Below, piece by piece: positions 1-7,282 of a stretch of 25,242 bases of DNA. The position numbers and the translations under genes were made by a program. The stretch lies in the IMG/VR virus record IMGVR_UViG_3300025438_001457, positions 1 through 25,242 of that record, one strand, 5' to 3'. Source of the DNA: a virus. Position 1 is the first letter of the stretch, and each line of letters starts with the position of its first letter. Below the pieces are notes generated by a model. The model made no database searches. It worked only from the letters and a program-made list of their open reading frames with translations, and was not told where the DNA came from.

Positions 1-162
1 TGGATACCTTGACGACCCTGAATACCTTGAATACCTTGTCCACCAGTAATACCTTGGATACCTTGTCCGCCAGTAATACCTTGGATACCTTGACGACCCT
101 GAATACCTTGAATACCTTGTCCACCAGTAATACCTTGGATACCTTGTCCGCCAGTAATACCT
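1..162. repeat. 81-bp tandem duplication in the collagen tract
   Basis: Bases 1-81 are repeated at 82-162, read by eye with no mismatch. The period is nine Gly-X-Y triplets (27 residues), so copy-number change keeps the frame. This points to recent expansion or to collapse during assembly. Confidence 0.85.
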
Positions 163-1436
163 TGAATACCTTGAATACCTTGGGCGCCAGCGGCACCAGT
201 AATACCCTGAATACCTTGTCCACCAGTAATACCTTGAATACCTTGAATACCTTGGGCGCCAGCGGCACCAGTAATACCCTGAATACCTTGTCCACCAGTA
301 ATACCCTGTATACCCTGTGACCCAGCTCCAGTAATACCCTGAATACCCTGTTCGCCAGTAATACCTTGAGCACCAGTAACACCTTGGATACCTTGAGCAC
401 CAGTAACACCTTGGATACCCTGAATACCTTGTTCACCAGTAATACCCTGAATACCTTGAACACCCTGAGCACCTACAGAACCTAATGTACCGCTAATACC
501 TTGAATACCTTGTTCACCAGTAATACCTTGGATACCTTGAACACCCTGTTCACCAGCTCCTGTTAAACCTTGAATACCTTGTTCACCAGTTATACCTTGT
601 ATACCTTGAGCACCAGTAACACCTTGGATACCTTGGTTTCCAGTACCGTCAGTACCTTGTACACCCTGTTCACCAGTAATACCCTGAATACCTTGGTCAC
701 CTTGACTACCTTGGATACCCTGTTCTCCAGTAATACCTTGGATACCTTGTTCACCAGTAGTACCTTGAGAACCTTGAATACCTTGATTACCGGTACCGTC
801 AGTACCCTGAATACCTTGTTCACCAGTTATACCTTGGATACCTTGAACACCCTGAATACCTTGGTCGCCAGTTATACCTTGAACACCCTGGATACCTTGT
901 ACACCCTGTTCACCAGAAATACCTTGGATACCCTGTTGCGCAATACCTTGAATACCTTGGATACCTTGCGGTCCAACGATGTCTCCGGTGTTAACCCAAT
1001 CACTACCACCCCAAACCCATAGGTTTGATGTTGCTTCGTCAATTACACCGTCAGCCAAAGAAGGCGATGAGAAAGCTGCAGACAGAGTTGTTTGCGGGTT
1101 ATTTGGCGGATTGACATTAACATCAGGAACAGATCCTAATACTTTAAAAGGATCACCCTTTGTACCTTGGAGACCTTGAAATCCCTGAATACCCTGAATA
1201 CCTTGTTCACCAGTGATACCTTGAATACCCTGTGGACCAATTATAGTACTTCCGTCTATCCAATTTCTAGACCCATCTTCATCAGATGCAAGTATGTAAC
1301 CGTTAGCAGATGGTACGCCAAGATCTGGTTCTGTTTCAGATAGAGTTAAAAATTCGTATCTATCTTCAGAAACTTCAGATGACGGAGTTTTTGATATTCT
1401 ACCCGATACGGTAGAATCGGATATTAATTTTACCAT
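1..1436 (-). CDS. Collagen-like tail fibre protein, N-terminal part (runs off the left edge)
   Basis: Virion fibre, inferred. Starts at ATG 1436-1434, with GGAG about ten bases upstream inside the end of the preceding gene. 478 codons are present and the frame is open at the left edge. Residues 1-66 form a head without collagen pattern. Residues 67-96 are a short Gly-X-Y stretch. Residues 97-154 are a globular insert ending in [14 protein letters not shown], of the 'W-dG-sa-W-v-G' type that often precedes collagen tracts in phage fibres. From residue 155 the protein is almost pure Gly-X-Y ([15 protein letters not shown]), with short breaks such as GTDGTGNQG and [10 protein letters not shown]. 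The tract is nearly free of proline and lysine, so trimer stability cannot rest on hydroxyproline. It is last in a unit with the 540- and 154-residue proteins under the late promoter at 3560. Position 2-1 continues in frame into the gene at the right edge if the ends are joined (646 aa in total). Fibre role is inferred from composition and neighbours. Confidence 0.85.
   Translation of the reverse strand, partial: MVKLISDSTVSGRISKTPSSEVSEDRYEFLTLSETEPDLGVPSANGYILASDEDGSRNWIDGSTIIGPQGIQGITGEQGIQGIQGFQGLQGTKGDPFKVLGSVPDVNVNPPNNPQTTLSAAFSSPSLADGVIDEATSNLWVWGGSDWVNTGDIVGPQGIQGIQGIAQQGIQGISGEQGVQGIQGVQGITGDQGIQGVQGIQGITGEQGIQGTDGTGNQGIQGSQGTTGEQGIQGITGEQGIQGSQGDQGIQGITGEQGVQGTDGTGNQGIQGVTGAQGIQGITGEQGIQGLTGAGEQGVQGIQGITGEQGIQGISGTLGSVGAQGVQGIQGITGEQGIQGIQGVTGAQGIQGVTGAQGITGEQGIQGITGAGSQGIQGITGGQGIQGITGAAGAQGIQGIQGITGGQGIQGITGAAGAQGIQGIQGITGGQGIQGITGGQGIQGIQGRQGIQGITGGQGIQGITGGQGIQGIQGRQGI
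161..304. repeat. 72-bp tandem duplication in the collagen tract
   Basis: Bases 161-232 are repeated at 233-304, with a shared GGCGCCAGCGGCACC segment. The period is eight Gly-X-Y triplets (24 residues). It lies directly beside the 81-bp duplication, so this end of the collagen tract is the most recently expanded part. Confidence 0.8.
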
Positions 1437-1438
1437 TT

Positions 1439-1903
1439 TTATTCAACTCCAACGTGTTCGTTTGACGTTTTCTCTTCTGCAGAAACCCAAATATCAAACA
1501 TATTTGCTACTTCTGCTCTTACTTGTAAAGTATCACCAGACGCATTGTTTGCTACTCTTTTTAATAAACTTCTACCCTGTAAAGGTATCAACGCTGTATC
1601 ACCAGCTGGTACTTCCACCTTAGCAAACTCTATTGTTTGGCTATCTTCCGTGACAAAAATTGCCTCAACCCACCTAGTAACAGTATCTTTATTTTTTGCT
1701 GCTATCGGAGTCAAAAAGAATACTTCACCTGGCCTGATTGCACGAGTATCATCAGTTGGATCGCGATCTGGGAACTTATTTGACGCGTCTGGTACCGAAA
1801 AGTCTGGTGCTTCTGCGATTGTTACAAATGTACTTGCAACATCTGCTTGTATAATTCTTAATGGTTTCCCCGTAGATGGGGTTCTACATGTAATGCGTGC
1901 CAT
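1439..1903 (-). CDS. Small virion-associated protein of unknown function (154 aa)
   Basis: I do not recognise a named domain. The protein opens [17 protein letters not shown] and is soluble, rich in beta-type sequence, with no signal peptide or membrane segment. A phrase around residues 56-61 (RPGEVFFL) and the residues after it suggest a compact beta fold. ATG 1903 lies three bases after the stop of the 540-aa gene, and the AAGGAG ribosome site sits inside that gene's last codons. The gene ends two bases before the collagen fibre start. This tight placement between two fibre genes suggests a fibre-attachment or assembly role, which is inference from position only. A structure prediction against baseplate or fibre-connector proteins would be the decisive check. 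Confidence 0.75.
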   Translation of the reverse strand: MARITCRTPSTGKPLRIIQADVASTFVTIAEAPDFSVPDASNKFPDRDPTDDTRAIRPGEVFFLTPIAAKNKDTVTRWVEAIFVTEDSQTIEFAKVEVPAGDTALIPLQGRSLLKRVANNASGDTLQVRAEVANMFDIWVSAEEKTSNEHVGVE

Positions 1904-1906
1904 TAT

Positions 1907-3529
1907 TTAAAAACTCCTTGCGATTGCTGCTCTTGTGGCAATTCTATTTACTGCCTGATCGAATGGTGGTCCAGAAAGTTCTCCTGTGTCAGCATCAATT
2001 TTCATACCGCCAACGAATAGCGCAGAACCTTGATCGTCTTGTCCAGAAGCAATAACTTTTCCGTTACTTAATTCCAAAATACTTTCTTCTATTGTTGTCT
2101 TATTTTTCGCTGGCGGAATGCGAGTAAGAGCAACACCTGTCATAATTGAATTCCAAGTATGACCGATTGCTGTAATAGTTGAAGGTTCTGAAATTCTTAC
2201 TGGGTTTTGTTGTGTATTAATTAATGCTACAAATAAAGCATCTACGATAGTATCAGAAGCCGCGTTGACGCCGGATAACGCTTTTATTTCAGCTCTTATA
2301 AATTGCCATGCTCTGATAGCTGCAGTTTCTTTACCTGCGGTTATTGTCGGTGTTCCGTCTAAATTAAACAATCCTTTTTGAAAATCTAACATTGGTTTTT
2401 CTACCGCTGTTTGAAGAACCCATTCTATTGATTGTATAAGGTTTTTGGCATCTCTACGACAGAGGGCCTCGTCTCCTGTAGCCCACGAAGAAGTAAATCC
2501 ATTATCTACTAAATCTGTAATCGTTGCATCAATAATAGTATTAGCCGCGGCGCCTACTGCTTGATATGCCGCGATTTGAATAGTTAATGTACCTTCTGCA
2601 ACTTCAGTCGCTTGGACAAGATCGCGAGTTCCACTAGCAACTAATGTATAATCACCAAATTGTGTTGAACAAGCAGAAAGAATTAAATGGCCACCTGATA
2701 ACGCTAGGAAGTGTTTGTGTGCCCAAAGACTAATAGCATTCACTGCGTTAATCAGTGCACCGTTTTTAGCACAATATCCAATACCATTATGAGATACTGG
2801 CGTTGCACCCCATGCCATGATATTAGGGTAAATACTACTCGCAGAACAAACAAGACCATCTGCAAGAATAACACCAGCGCCTCTACCATACAACGGATTG
2901 GAGTTTGCTCTATCAAGTGGAGGTGCAATTGTGTCCCAGAAAGGAGTTGTTCGAACAACACATTTGTGTACATATGGAGTTCTACGAATTACTGCACCTG
3001 GTCTAAACGATACCGCGAAACCTTCGGTTGGATTTTCTAAGCTATCCAATCTCCAGCCTTCAAATACAAATCCTTCTATGAAACATCCAGACCCAAGTCT
3101 AAAAACGTTTTTTTCCTCATAACCAGTTTCCGGTTTTATTATTGTAGATCTGTGACAGGTGCGAAGAAGACAATTATCAGGAACATCAATATGGCCTTGA
3201 GATGTATACTCGCCAGGACCTACATCAATAATAGTAAGTTCGCCGTCTCTCGTATCAACTTCTTGAATTGCTCTTTCAATCGTAGCAAAAGCTGCGCTCC
3301 ATGTATTACCAAGAACGTTGTTTGCATCACTGCCATTTTTTTGTACGTAATAAACATTTTTAACCGGGTTAGTCCCGGTAAATTTAATTATTTCTTCGGT
3401 ACCTTCACGATCTATTTTTGCGAAGATATTTCCATCGTATGTATTAACGGCTAATTCGCCTAATACGAGCTGGTCTAATGTAGGTTCCCTACCTGTTACA
3501 CCAGATAATCTATGTTTGATTATAGCCAC
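1907..3529 (-). CDS. Large tail-fibre/adhesin-type virion protein (540 aa)
   Basis: Likely virion structural protein. The N-terminus has the phage fibre head pattern (LVLGELAVNTYDGNIFAK, about residues 21-38) known from many tail proteins of marine T4-type phages. Residues about 60-300 look like a right-handed beta-helix: GSDANNVLGNTWSAAFATI and VGPGEYTSQG resemble the entry coil of pectate-lyase-like tailspikes, followed by short glycine/asparagine-rich turns. Residues about 340-540 are more helical and end in GGMKIDADTGELSGPPF. Start is GTG 3529-3527 with AAGGTG upstream; no closer in-frame ATG fits. The late promoter at 3560-3567 lies 31 bases upstream. It forms a unit with the 154-aa gene (gap 3) and the collagen fibre. 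No catalytic residues could be assigned, so an enzymatic tailspike is possible but not shown. Confidence 0.8.
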   Translation of the reverse strand: MAIIKHRLSGVTGREPTLDQLVLGELAVNTYDGNIFAKIDREGTEEIIKFTGTNPVKNVYYVQKNGSDANNVLGNTWSAAFATIERAIQEVDTRDGELTIIDVGPGEYTSQGHIDVPDNCLLRTCHRSTIIKPETGYEEKNVFRLGSGCFIEGFVFEGWRLDSLENPTEGFAVSFRPGAVIRRTPYVHKCVVRTTPFWDTIAPPLDRANSNPLYGRGAGVILADGLVCSASSIYPNIMAWGATPVSHNGIGYCAKNGALINAVNAISLWAHKHFLALSGGHLILSACSTQFGDYTLVASGTRDLVQATEVAEGTLTIQIAAYQAVGAAANTIIDATITDLVDNGFTSSWATGDEALCRRDAKNLIQSIEWVLQTAVEKPMLDFQKGLFNLDGTPTITAGKETAAIRAWQFIRAEIKALSGVNAASDTIVDALFVALINTQQNPVRISEPSTITAIGHTWNSIMTGVALTRIPPAKNKTTIEESILELSNGKVIASGQDDQGSALFVGGMKIDADTGELSGPPFDQAVNRIATRAAIARSF

Positions 3530-3559
3530 TTTTACACCTTAAACTTATTCTGTTTCTTT

Positions 3560-3567
3560 TATTTATA
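3560..3567 (-). promoter_or_regulatory. T4-type late promoter (TATAAATA) for the 540-aa adhesin unit
   Basis: Minus-strand TATAAATA lies 31 bases before the GTG start of the adhesin and just past the stop of the 72-aa gene. Likely drives adhesin, 154-aa gene and collagen fibre. Confidence 0.75.
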
Positions 3568-3569
3568 AT

Positions 3570-3788
3570 TTAATAACTGCCACCATCAATCACATTTCCG
3601 TCTCCATCAATTGAAAGAATCGAAGATGCGGAAGTTGCAACTATTGTATTGGTTGCTGAATCATACGTTAATATTTCGTTATTTGCTGCTCCTGCCAAAT
3701 CAACATCGGCCAAATCAAAAATAGATCTAGTAACTACTCCGGTGTTTTGATTTACAAAAACTTTTATTTTTTCTCTATTTGAAATCAT
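3570..3788 (-). CDS. Short fibre-like protein of unknown function (72 aa)
   Basis: Residues about 23-50 (DLADVDLAGAANNEILTYD, then TNTIVATS) match the 'DVDLsg..n.eiLtYdsa' linker often seen in phage fibre proteins, usually as a head segment of a longer protein. Here it stands alone and ends with GNVIDGGSY. ATG 3788 overlaps the stop of the 113-aa gene as ATGA, so translation is probably coupled. No enzyme motif, no membrane segment. Likely a small virion protein, or a fibre head that has lost its shaft; the sequence does not distinguish these. Confidence 0.75.
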   Translation of the reverse strand: MISNREKIKVFVNQNTGVVTRSIFDLADVDLAGAANNEILTYDSATNTIVATSASSILSIDGDGNVIDGGSY

Positions 3789-4126
3789 ATTTGTGTTACC
3801 GTTGGTGTTATTTTTAAAAGACCTTCGAGGATTTTTGTTTTTGCCCCCGAAGGATTAACCATTATAATATCGTAAACATAATTTCCTGGATCTACATTCT
3901 CAGTCGCTTCAGCTGATAACGCAAATTCTAATATATTATTAGCAGAAGATAACAACGTAACTTCGGCATTTGCTATGGCAGCTGAAGAATAATGTTTTCT
4001 AAAACTTGAATAAAACGACTTGTCGCTTATTAAAAAAACTTCTCCAGGATTTGCATCATAAGTTATTTCAAGATCTATTGCAAAATCAGTCCCTTTACCT
4101 ACATATAAATTAGCCTGAGTTGTCAT
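3785..4126 (-). CDS. Ig-like virion protein of unknown function (113 aa)
   Basis: The layout is that of short phage beta-sandwich proteins: an opening 'GKGTDFAIDLEITYDANPG', a middle with FRKHYSS, and a closing YVYDIIMVNPSG...LEGLLKITPTVTQ strand pair. This resembles the small Ig-like or BppU-N-type proteins found next to tail fibre and baseplate genes. The resemblance is from motif layout, not a search. ATG 4126 follows the late promoter at 4153-4160 by 27 bases. The ribosome site is weak (AGG). It overlaps the 72-aa gene by four bases, so the two are probably made together. Confidence 0.78.
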   Translation of the reverse strand: MTTQANLYVGKGTDFAIDLEITYDANPGEVFLISDKSFYSSFRKHYSSAAIANAEVTLLSSANNILEFALSAEATENVDPGNYVYDIIMVNPSGAKTKILEGLLKITPTVTQI

Positions 4127-4152
4127 TTAGAAACCTATTAATCCTTTACATT

Positions 4153-4160
4153 TATTTATA
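4153..4160 (-). promoter_or_regulatory. T4-type late promoter (TATAAATA) for the 113-aa/72-aa pair
   Basis: Minus-strand TATAAATA preceded by a T-run, eight bases past the stop of the dehydratase gene and 27 bases before ATG 4126. Confidence 0.75.
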
Positions 4161-4168
4161 AAAAAGTT

Positions 4169-5194
4169 CTACTCTGAAACGAGCCATCTATCGTTTTTAA
4201 GTGTCCAATCAACAACTTCTTCAATTCTTTCCCGAACAGATTTGGAAGGTACCCAACCCATTTCAGCCATTTTATTTCCATCCAATGCATAACGAAGATC
4301 GTGCCCAGGTCTGCTTGAATGAAAATCCACGTATTCATAATTTAATTCTTTTCCTTGCGTTTCAGCAATAATTTTTGCAAGCTCGTAATTATCAATTTCT
4401 TCAGCACCTACGATATTAAACTTAGGGCATTTTGCGCCACCCCATTCCAATTCTTTAACATCCTTACCAAAAAGAAACATGACAGCATCAGCTACATCTT
4501 CAGCGTGTATGTAATGACGTGATCCTGCAATTGTTTTGGTGTTATCGCTATGGATCGTAATCTTTTCACCGTCTCTTGCTCGTTTAATACACATCGGAAT
4601 ATACTTTTCCGGATGCTGTCTTTCGCCAAACACATTCATAGTATGAGTAATATAGATTGGCAGCTTATATGTATTTTCGTATGCTACCGCGAGTTCTTCG
4701 CCGCCTGCCTTTGAAGCGCTATATGGATTTGTTGAATTGTAGCGATCATTTTCCTTATACTTAATACCATCTGGTGCAGGACCAAAAACTTCATCTGTAC
4801 TAAAGTAAATAAATCTTTCTAAATTATCCTTTTGGTGTTTAGCAAATTCTAGAATATTACACGTTCCTACAACATTGTCAAGGACAAATTCCATTGGATA
4901 TTCAATAGAACGGTCTACATGTGATCCAGCTGCTAGGTGCGCGATATAATCAACTTTTCCAATTTCAGCACGAATAAGTGGATTTAATTCTGCTTTTAAA
5001 TCATGAAAAACAACTTTTACTCGTTTTTTTGTTTCAACATCAAACTCTTGTAGAGCATCATCTAAGCGATTTAAATTACCACTATAATCCAATCTGTCGA
5101 GTGTTACAATCTCCCAGTCTGTTTCCTTTAGCACCTTACTCACGAGATGGTGAGCAATAAATCCAGCTCCGCCAGTAATCAAAATTCTTTTCAT
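4169..5194 (-). CDS. RmlB-type nucleotide-sugar 4,6-dehydratase (341 aa)
   Basis: Short-chain dehydrogenase acting on a nucleotide sugar, most like dTDP-glucose 4,6-dehydratase, which makes the 4-keto-6-deoxy precursor of rhamnose and other deoxysugars. Visible motifs: NAD-binding GGAGFIA (8-14); DRLDYSGNLNRL (33-44); the STDE catalytic triplet region (132-135); YSASK with Tyr158 and Lys162; and RPGHDLRYALD (295-305), a hallmark of the RmlB branch. Length is normal for the family. Start ATG 5194 has GGAG eight bases upstream. No RmlA, RmlC or RmlD is visible in the window, so the product must be finished by host enzymes or by genes outside. It lies behind the sulfotransferase with its own late-type box (5238-5245). 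The exact substrate is inferred from motifs. Confidence 0.9.
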   Translation of the reverse strand: MKRILITGGAGFIAHHLVSKVLKETDWEIVTLDRLDYSGNLNRLDDALQEFDVETKKRVKVVFHDLKAELNPLIRAEIGKVDYIAHLAAGSHVDRSIEYPMEFVLDNVVGTCNILEFAKHQKDNLERFIYFSTDEVFGPAPDGIKYKENDRYNSTNPYSASKAGGEELAVAYENTYKLPIYITHTMNVFGERQHPEKYIPMCIKRARDGEKITIHSDNTKTIAGSRHYIHAEDVADAVMFLFGKDVKELEWGGAKCPKFNIVGAEEIDNYELAKIIAETQGKELNYEYVDFHSSRPGHDLRYALDGNKMAEMGWVPSKSVRERIEEVVDWTLKNDRWLVSE

Positions 5195-5237
5195 AGTATA
5201 AACTCCATTTTTAATAATTCAATGTCTTGATTAATTG

Positions 5238-5245
5238 TATTTATC
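5238..5245 (-). promoter_or_regulatory. Late-promoter-like box (GATAAATA) for the dehydratase
   Basis: One base off TATAAATA; the TGA stop of the sulfotransferase gene overlaps its first bases. It lies 44 bases before ATG 5194. Less certain than the exact boxes. Confidence 0.5.
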
Positions 5246-6077
5246 AATTATTCGTAACGTCTGGATAAAATGACTTATAAAACCACTGATTCTCATTTAC
5301 AACTTGGTTGTGAAAATTATCAGAAAGTACTCTTGTCGGTTCTTTCCAAGGTATCATTTGCGGTTTAGTTTTGTGATCTGTTTTTTCCCGGAAGTATGCG
5401 TTATCATGCTCAAACATCGATGCCTGCGGTATATTATCCAAGTCATGTTGATAGTTTTGTAAACCGAGGAATTCGTATATTCGTTTTAACATGTAGTTTG
5501 GATCACGAAGAAGATCCTCGTAGCGAATAAATTTAACTCTTGAAGGATCTCGTTTAAACAGTTCAATATACTTTGGTATTTCGTGGCGAAGAGTTACAGA
5601 AAAAGAATTAGTTTCCTTGAAGTGATAAGCGTATTTTTCGTCTTCGGTCAACGAGCCGTATAGTGTATTGTCATTACCAAACGTGTGTAGAGCTTTAATC
5701 TTGCTATTAACACGATCAAAACTTTCTACGATATCTCTAAGATCGCGAACTGTAATTAACATTTTTGATTTTGGGAATAAGTGGTGTAGACCTGACCAAT
5801 CTCGTGCCTTTGAAATTACAACTGGTTTTTGAGTAAGACCTTCGTACCAACCGCGAGTTGCACCAAGAGCCATACCATAAACAGCATCGTCGGCTTGCTC
5901 ACAACTCATTGCTTGAAACGCTTCTGAGTATCTTGACTTAATTAAAATTTGTTCATTAAGTATATGTGGAAATGGGTCTGTAGAAGTAGTAAACACTTCT
6001 GGGTTTTGCTGTAACACATTCATTAGGACGGTCGACCCAGTTCTAGGTAAACCACCGCAAAAATTCAATTGTTTCAT
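5244..6077 (-). CDS. PAPS-dependent sulfotransferase (277 aa)
   Basis: Transfers a sulfo group from PAPS to a hydroxyl or amino group. The 5'-phosphosulfate loop is GLPRTGSTV (9-17), close to the N-terminus as in the family. The 3'-phosphate site is ITVRDLRDIVESF (108-120), with Arg111 and Ser119 in the expected places. RYEDLLRDP (185-193) is the typical helix before the C-terminal part. Length is normal, with no signal peptide or membrane segment, so it would act in the cytoplasm. Start ATG 6077 with GAAAG upstream; late promoter at 6105-6112. Its partner genes for PAPS synthesis are absent, so it would rely on host sulfate assimilation. Substrate unknown: a host or phage glycan, or a fibre protein, is plausible from the neighbouring sugar gene. 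Confidence 0.88.
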   Translation of the reverse strand: MKQLNFCGGLPRTGSTVLMNVLQQNPEVFTTSTDPFPHILNEQILIKSRYSEAFQAMSCEQADDAVYGMALGATRGWYEGLTQKPVVISKARDWSGLHHLFPKSKMLITVRDLRDIVESFDRVNSKIKALHTFGNDNTLYGSLTEDEKYAYHFKETNSFSVTLRHEIPKYIELFKRDPSRVKFIRYEDLLRDPNYMLKRIYEFLGLQNYQHDLDNIPQASMFEHDNAYFREKTDHKTKPQMIPWKEPTRVLSDNFHNQVVNENQWFYKSFYPDVTNN

Positions 6078-6104
6078 GATATAACTTTCGTTGTTTAACG
6101 AATC

Positions 6105-6112
6105 TATTTATA
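6105..6112 (-). promoter_or_regulatory. T4-type late promoter (TATAAATA) inside a kelch gene remnant end
   Basis: GTATAAATAG on the minus strand, 28 bases before the sulfotransferase ATG. The Val codon and TAA stop of the remnant (6108-6221) are part of the promoter sequence. Confidence 0.78.
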
Positions 6113-6221
6113 CTTGTTGGGCCGCGATATCGAATCTAGTTTGTGTTAGATCACCAACGTTAGTACAACTGGCAGCGGCTGCAAAAGGAAACTTGTAAAT
6201 ATTAGCAGCTGCTCGCCGCAT
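6108..6221 (-). pseudogene. Remnant of a seventh kelch-like repeat, cut off from gene 6252-7247
   Basis: Translated in the frame of the upstream propeller gene, this stretch reads NIYKFPFAAA, then TNVGDLTQTRF, then IAAQQV and stop. That is the second half of the kelch-like repeat with the usual C-terminal QQV of the family. It is separated from the gene by two consecutive TAA codons (6254-6249) and about ten further in-frame codons without repeat character. A 37-codon ORF could start at ATG 6221, but no ribosome site is evident and the repeat half alone could not fold as a blade. Best read as the decayed original end of the neighbouring gene, kept perhaps because it holds the sulfotransferase promoter. 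Confidence 0.75.
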
Positions 6222-6251
6222 AACAAATTTCCTAAATCTTATTATTTTTTA

Positions 6252-7247
6252 TTATACAGAGCTTTGATTTCCATGGACCCAGCGTCTTGATGCTGTTGTT
6301 AGATCCCCAACATCTGTTGCGTTAGCGTCAGAAGCAAAAGGAAACTTATCAATTGTGTTTGTGGCCGCAGGCCCTGCAAACCCGCCAGACCTATAACCGG
6401 AAGCCGTACTCGACTGACCAGCGGCCGTAGTCACAACAGATGTCAAATTACCAACATCTGTTGCATTTGCATCAGAAGCAAAAGGAAACTTATCAATAAC
6501 ATTAGAAGTTGCTGGATAATAGGTGCCAGTACTATGCCCGCCTGAAGTATAGCCAGATATTAAACTTGATTGGCCGGCTACGCTGGATCTAGCTTGAGAA
6601 AGATTAGCGACATCAGTTGCATTTCCATCAGTTGCAAATGAAAATTTGTATATAGTATTTTGTGTCGAACCGCCTGTGTTACCACCTGATACATAACCAT
6701 TTTCCAAGCTTGATTGGTCAGTGCACCACGCCCGGATCGCTGGAAGATCACCAACGTCCGTTGCATTAGCATCCGTAGCGAATGCAAACTTGTCTATCGT
6801 ATTAACAATCGGTGCTGATTGCCCTCCGGCTGTATAGCCTGATACGTCGCTTTCATGGCCTGAGCCATTTCCTCTTGCTTGCGTTAAATCACCAACATCG
6901 GTTGCATTTCCGTCAGCAGCAAAGGGATACTTGTCAATAACGTTAGAGGTGGCAGTAGGCCCGCCGCCCACACTATAACCACTTACCAAACTTGATGCTC
7001 CAGTTTGGCTGCCGAACGCAGAAGTACGTGTCAAATTACCAACATCAGTCGCGTTGGCGTCAGATGCAAAAGGAAACTTATCGATTACATTAGAATTTGG
7101 CTGCCCACCATGTGTGTATCCGGATACACTACCGTATGCAGTTGGAGTTGGCGGCACGTTAAACTCATTCGCGGTAGCTTTACCGTCAAAGTATATGCCG
7201 TCATCGTATTCAGTAAACGAAAAAAGTTCTGTTATAACGGTTGCCAT
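6252..7247 (-). CDS. Six-repeat kelch-like propeller virion protein, copy 6 (331 aa)
   Basis: N-terminal head of about 40 residues (SFTEYDDGIYFDGKATANEF), then six repeats of the form GY-x-SGG, variable loop, N-x-I-D-K-F-P-F-A, DANATDVG-(D/N)-LT, spacer. Six such units suggest a closed six-bladed beta-propeller, a fold inferred from repeat number and length. Variable loops include QPNSN, GPTATS, QSAPIV and HSTGTYYPAT. The last repeat ends GNQSSV instead of the usual AGQQV: the chain stops where a further blade would begin, and a broken seventh repeat follows in frame (6108-6221). Start ATG 7247 has AAGGA upstream and its own late promoter at 7275. Probably a tail or fibre-associated adhesin; the protein family is widespread in marine T4-type phages without assigned function. 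Confidence 0.85.
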   Translation of the reverse strand: MATVITELFSFTEYDDGIYFDGKATANEFNVPPTPTAYGSVSGYTHGGQPNSNVIDKFPFASDANATDVGNLTRTSAFGSQTGASSLVSGYSVGGGPTATSNVIDKYPFAADGNATDVGDLTQARGNGSGHESDVSGYTAGGQSAPIVNTIDKFAFATDANATDVGDLPAIRAWCTDQSSLENGYVSGGNTGGSTQNTIYKFSFATDGNATDVANLSQARSSVAGQSSLISGYTSGGHSTGTYYPATSNVIDKFPFASDANATDVGNLTSVVTTAAGQSSTASGYRSGGFAGPAATNTIDKFPFASDANATDVGDLTTASRRWVHGNQSSV

Positions 7248-7274
7248 TCATTTAATCCTTGGAGTTGTTTAGTC

Positions 7275-7282
7275 TATTTATA
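7275..7282 (-). promoter_or_regulatory. T4-type late promoter (TATAAATA) overlapping the stop of kelch copy 5
   Basis: GTATAAATAG: the GTA codon and TAA stop of the upstream gene form the box. It is 28 bases before ATG 7247. The following leader up to AAGGA is nearly the same as at 15071-15106. Confidence 0.8.

Larger units (their letters stand above)
1..974 (-). repeat. Collagen-like Gly-X-Y coding repeat (9-bp unit)
   Basis: On the minus strand nearly every third codon is GGT or GGC, alternating with ATT/ATC CAA/CAG or ATT ACT, which gives a 9-bp DNA period. A shorter block of the same type lies at 1149-1238. Codons within the tract are very uniform, so short-read assembly across it is unreliable. 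Confidence 0.92.

Noticed and set aside
1-974. Regularly spaced direct repeats resembling a CRISPR array
   Set aside because: The period is 9 bp and codes Gly-X-Y in frame; no constant repeat with unique spacers and no cas genes.
9-1022. Plus-strand reading frames rich in NTL, STS and DTL repeats
   Set aside because: They are the antisense of the collagen Gly-X-Y codons; the minus strand gives a sensible fibre with head domain and ribosome site.
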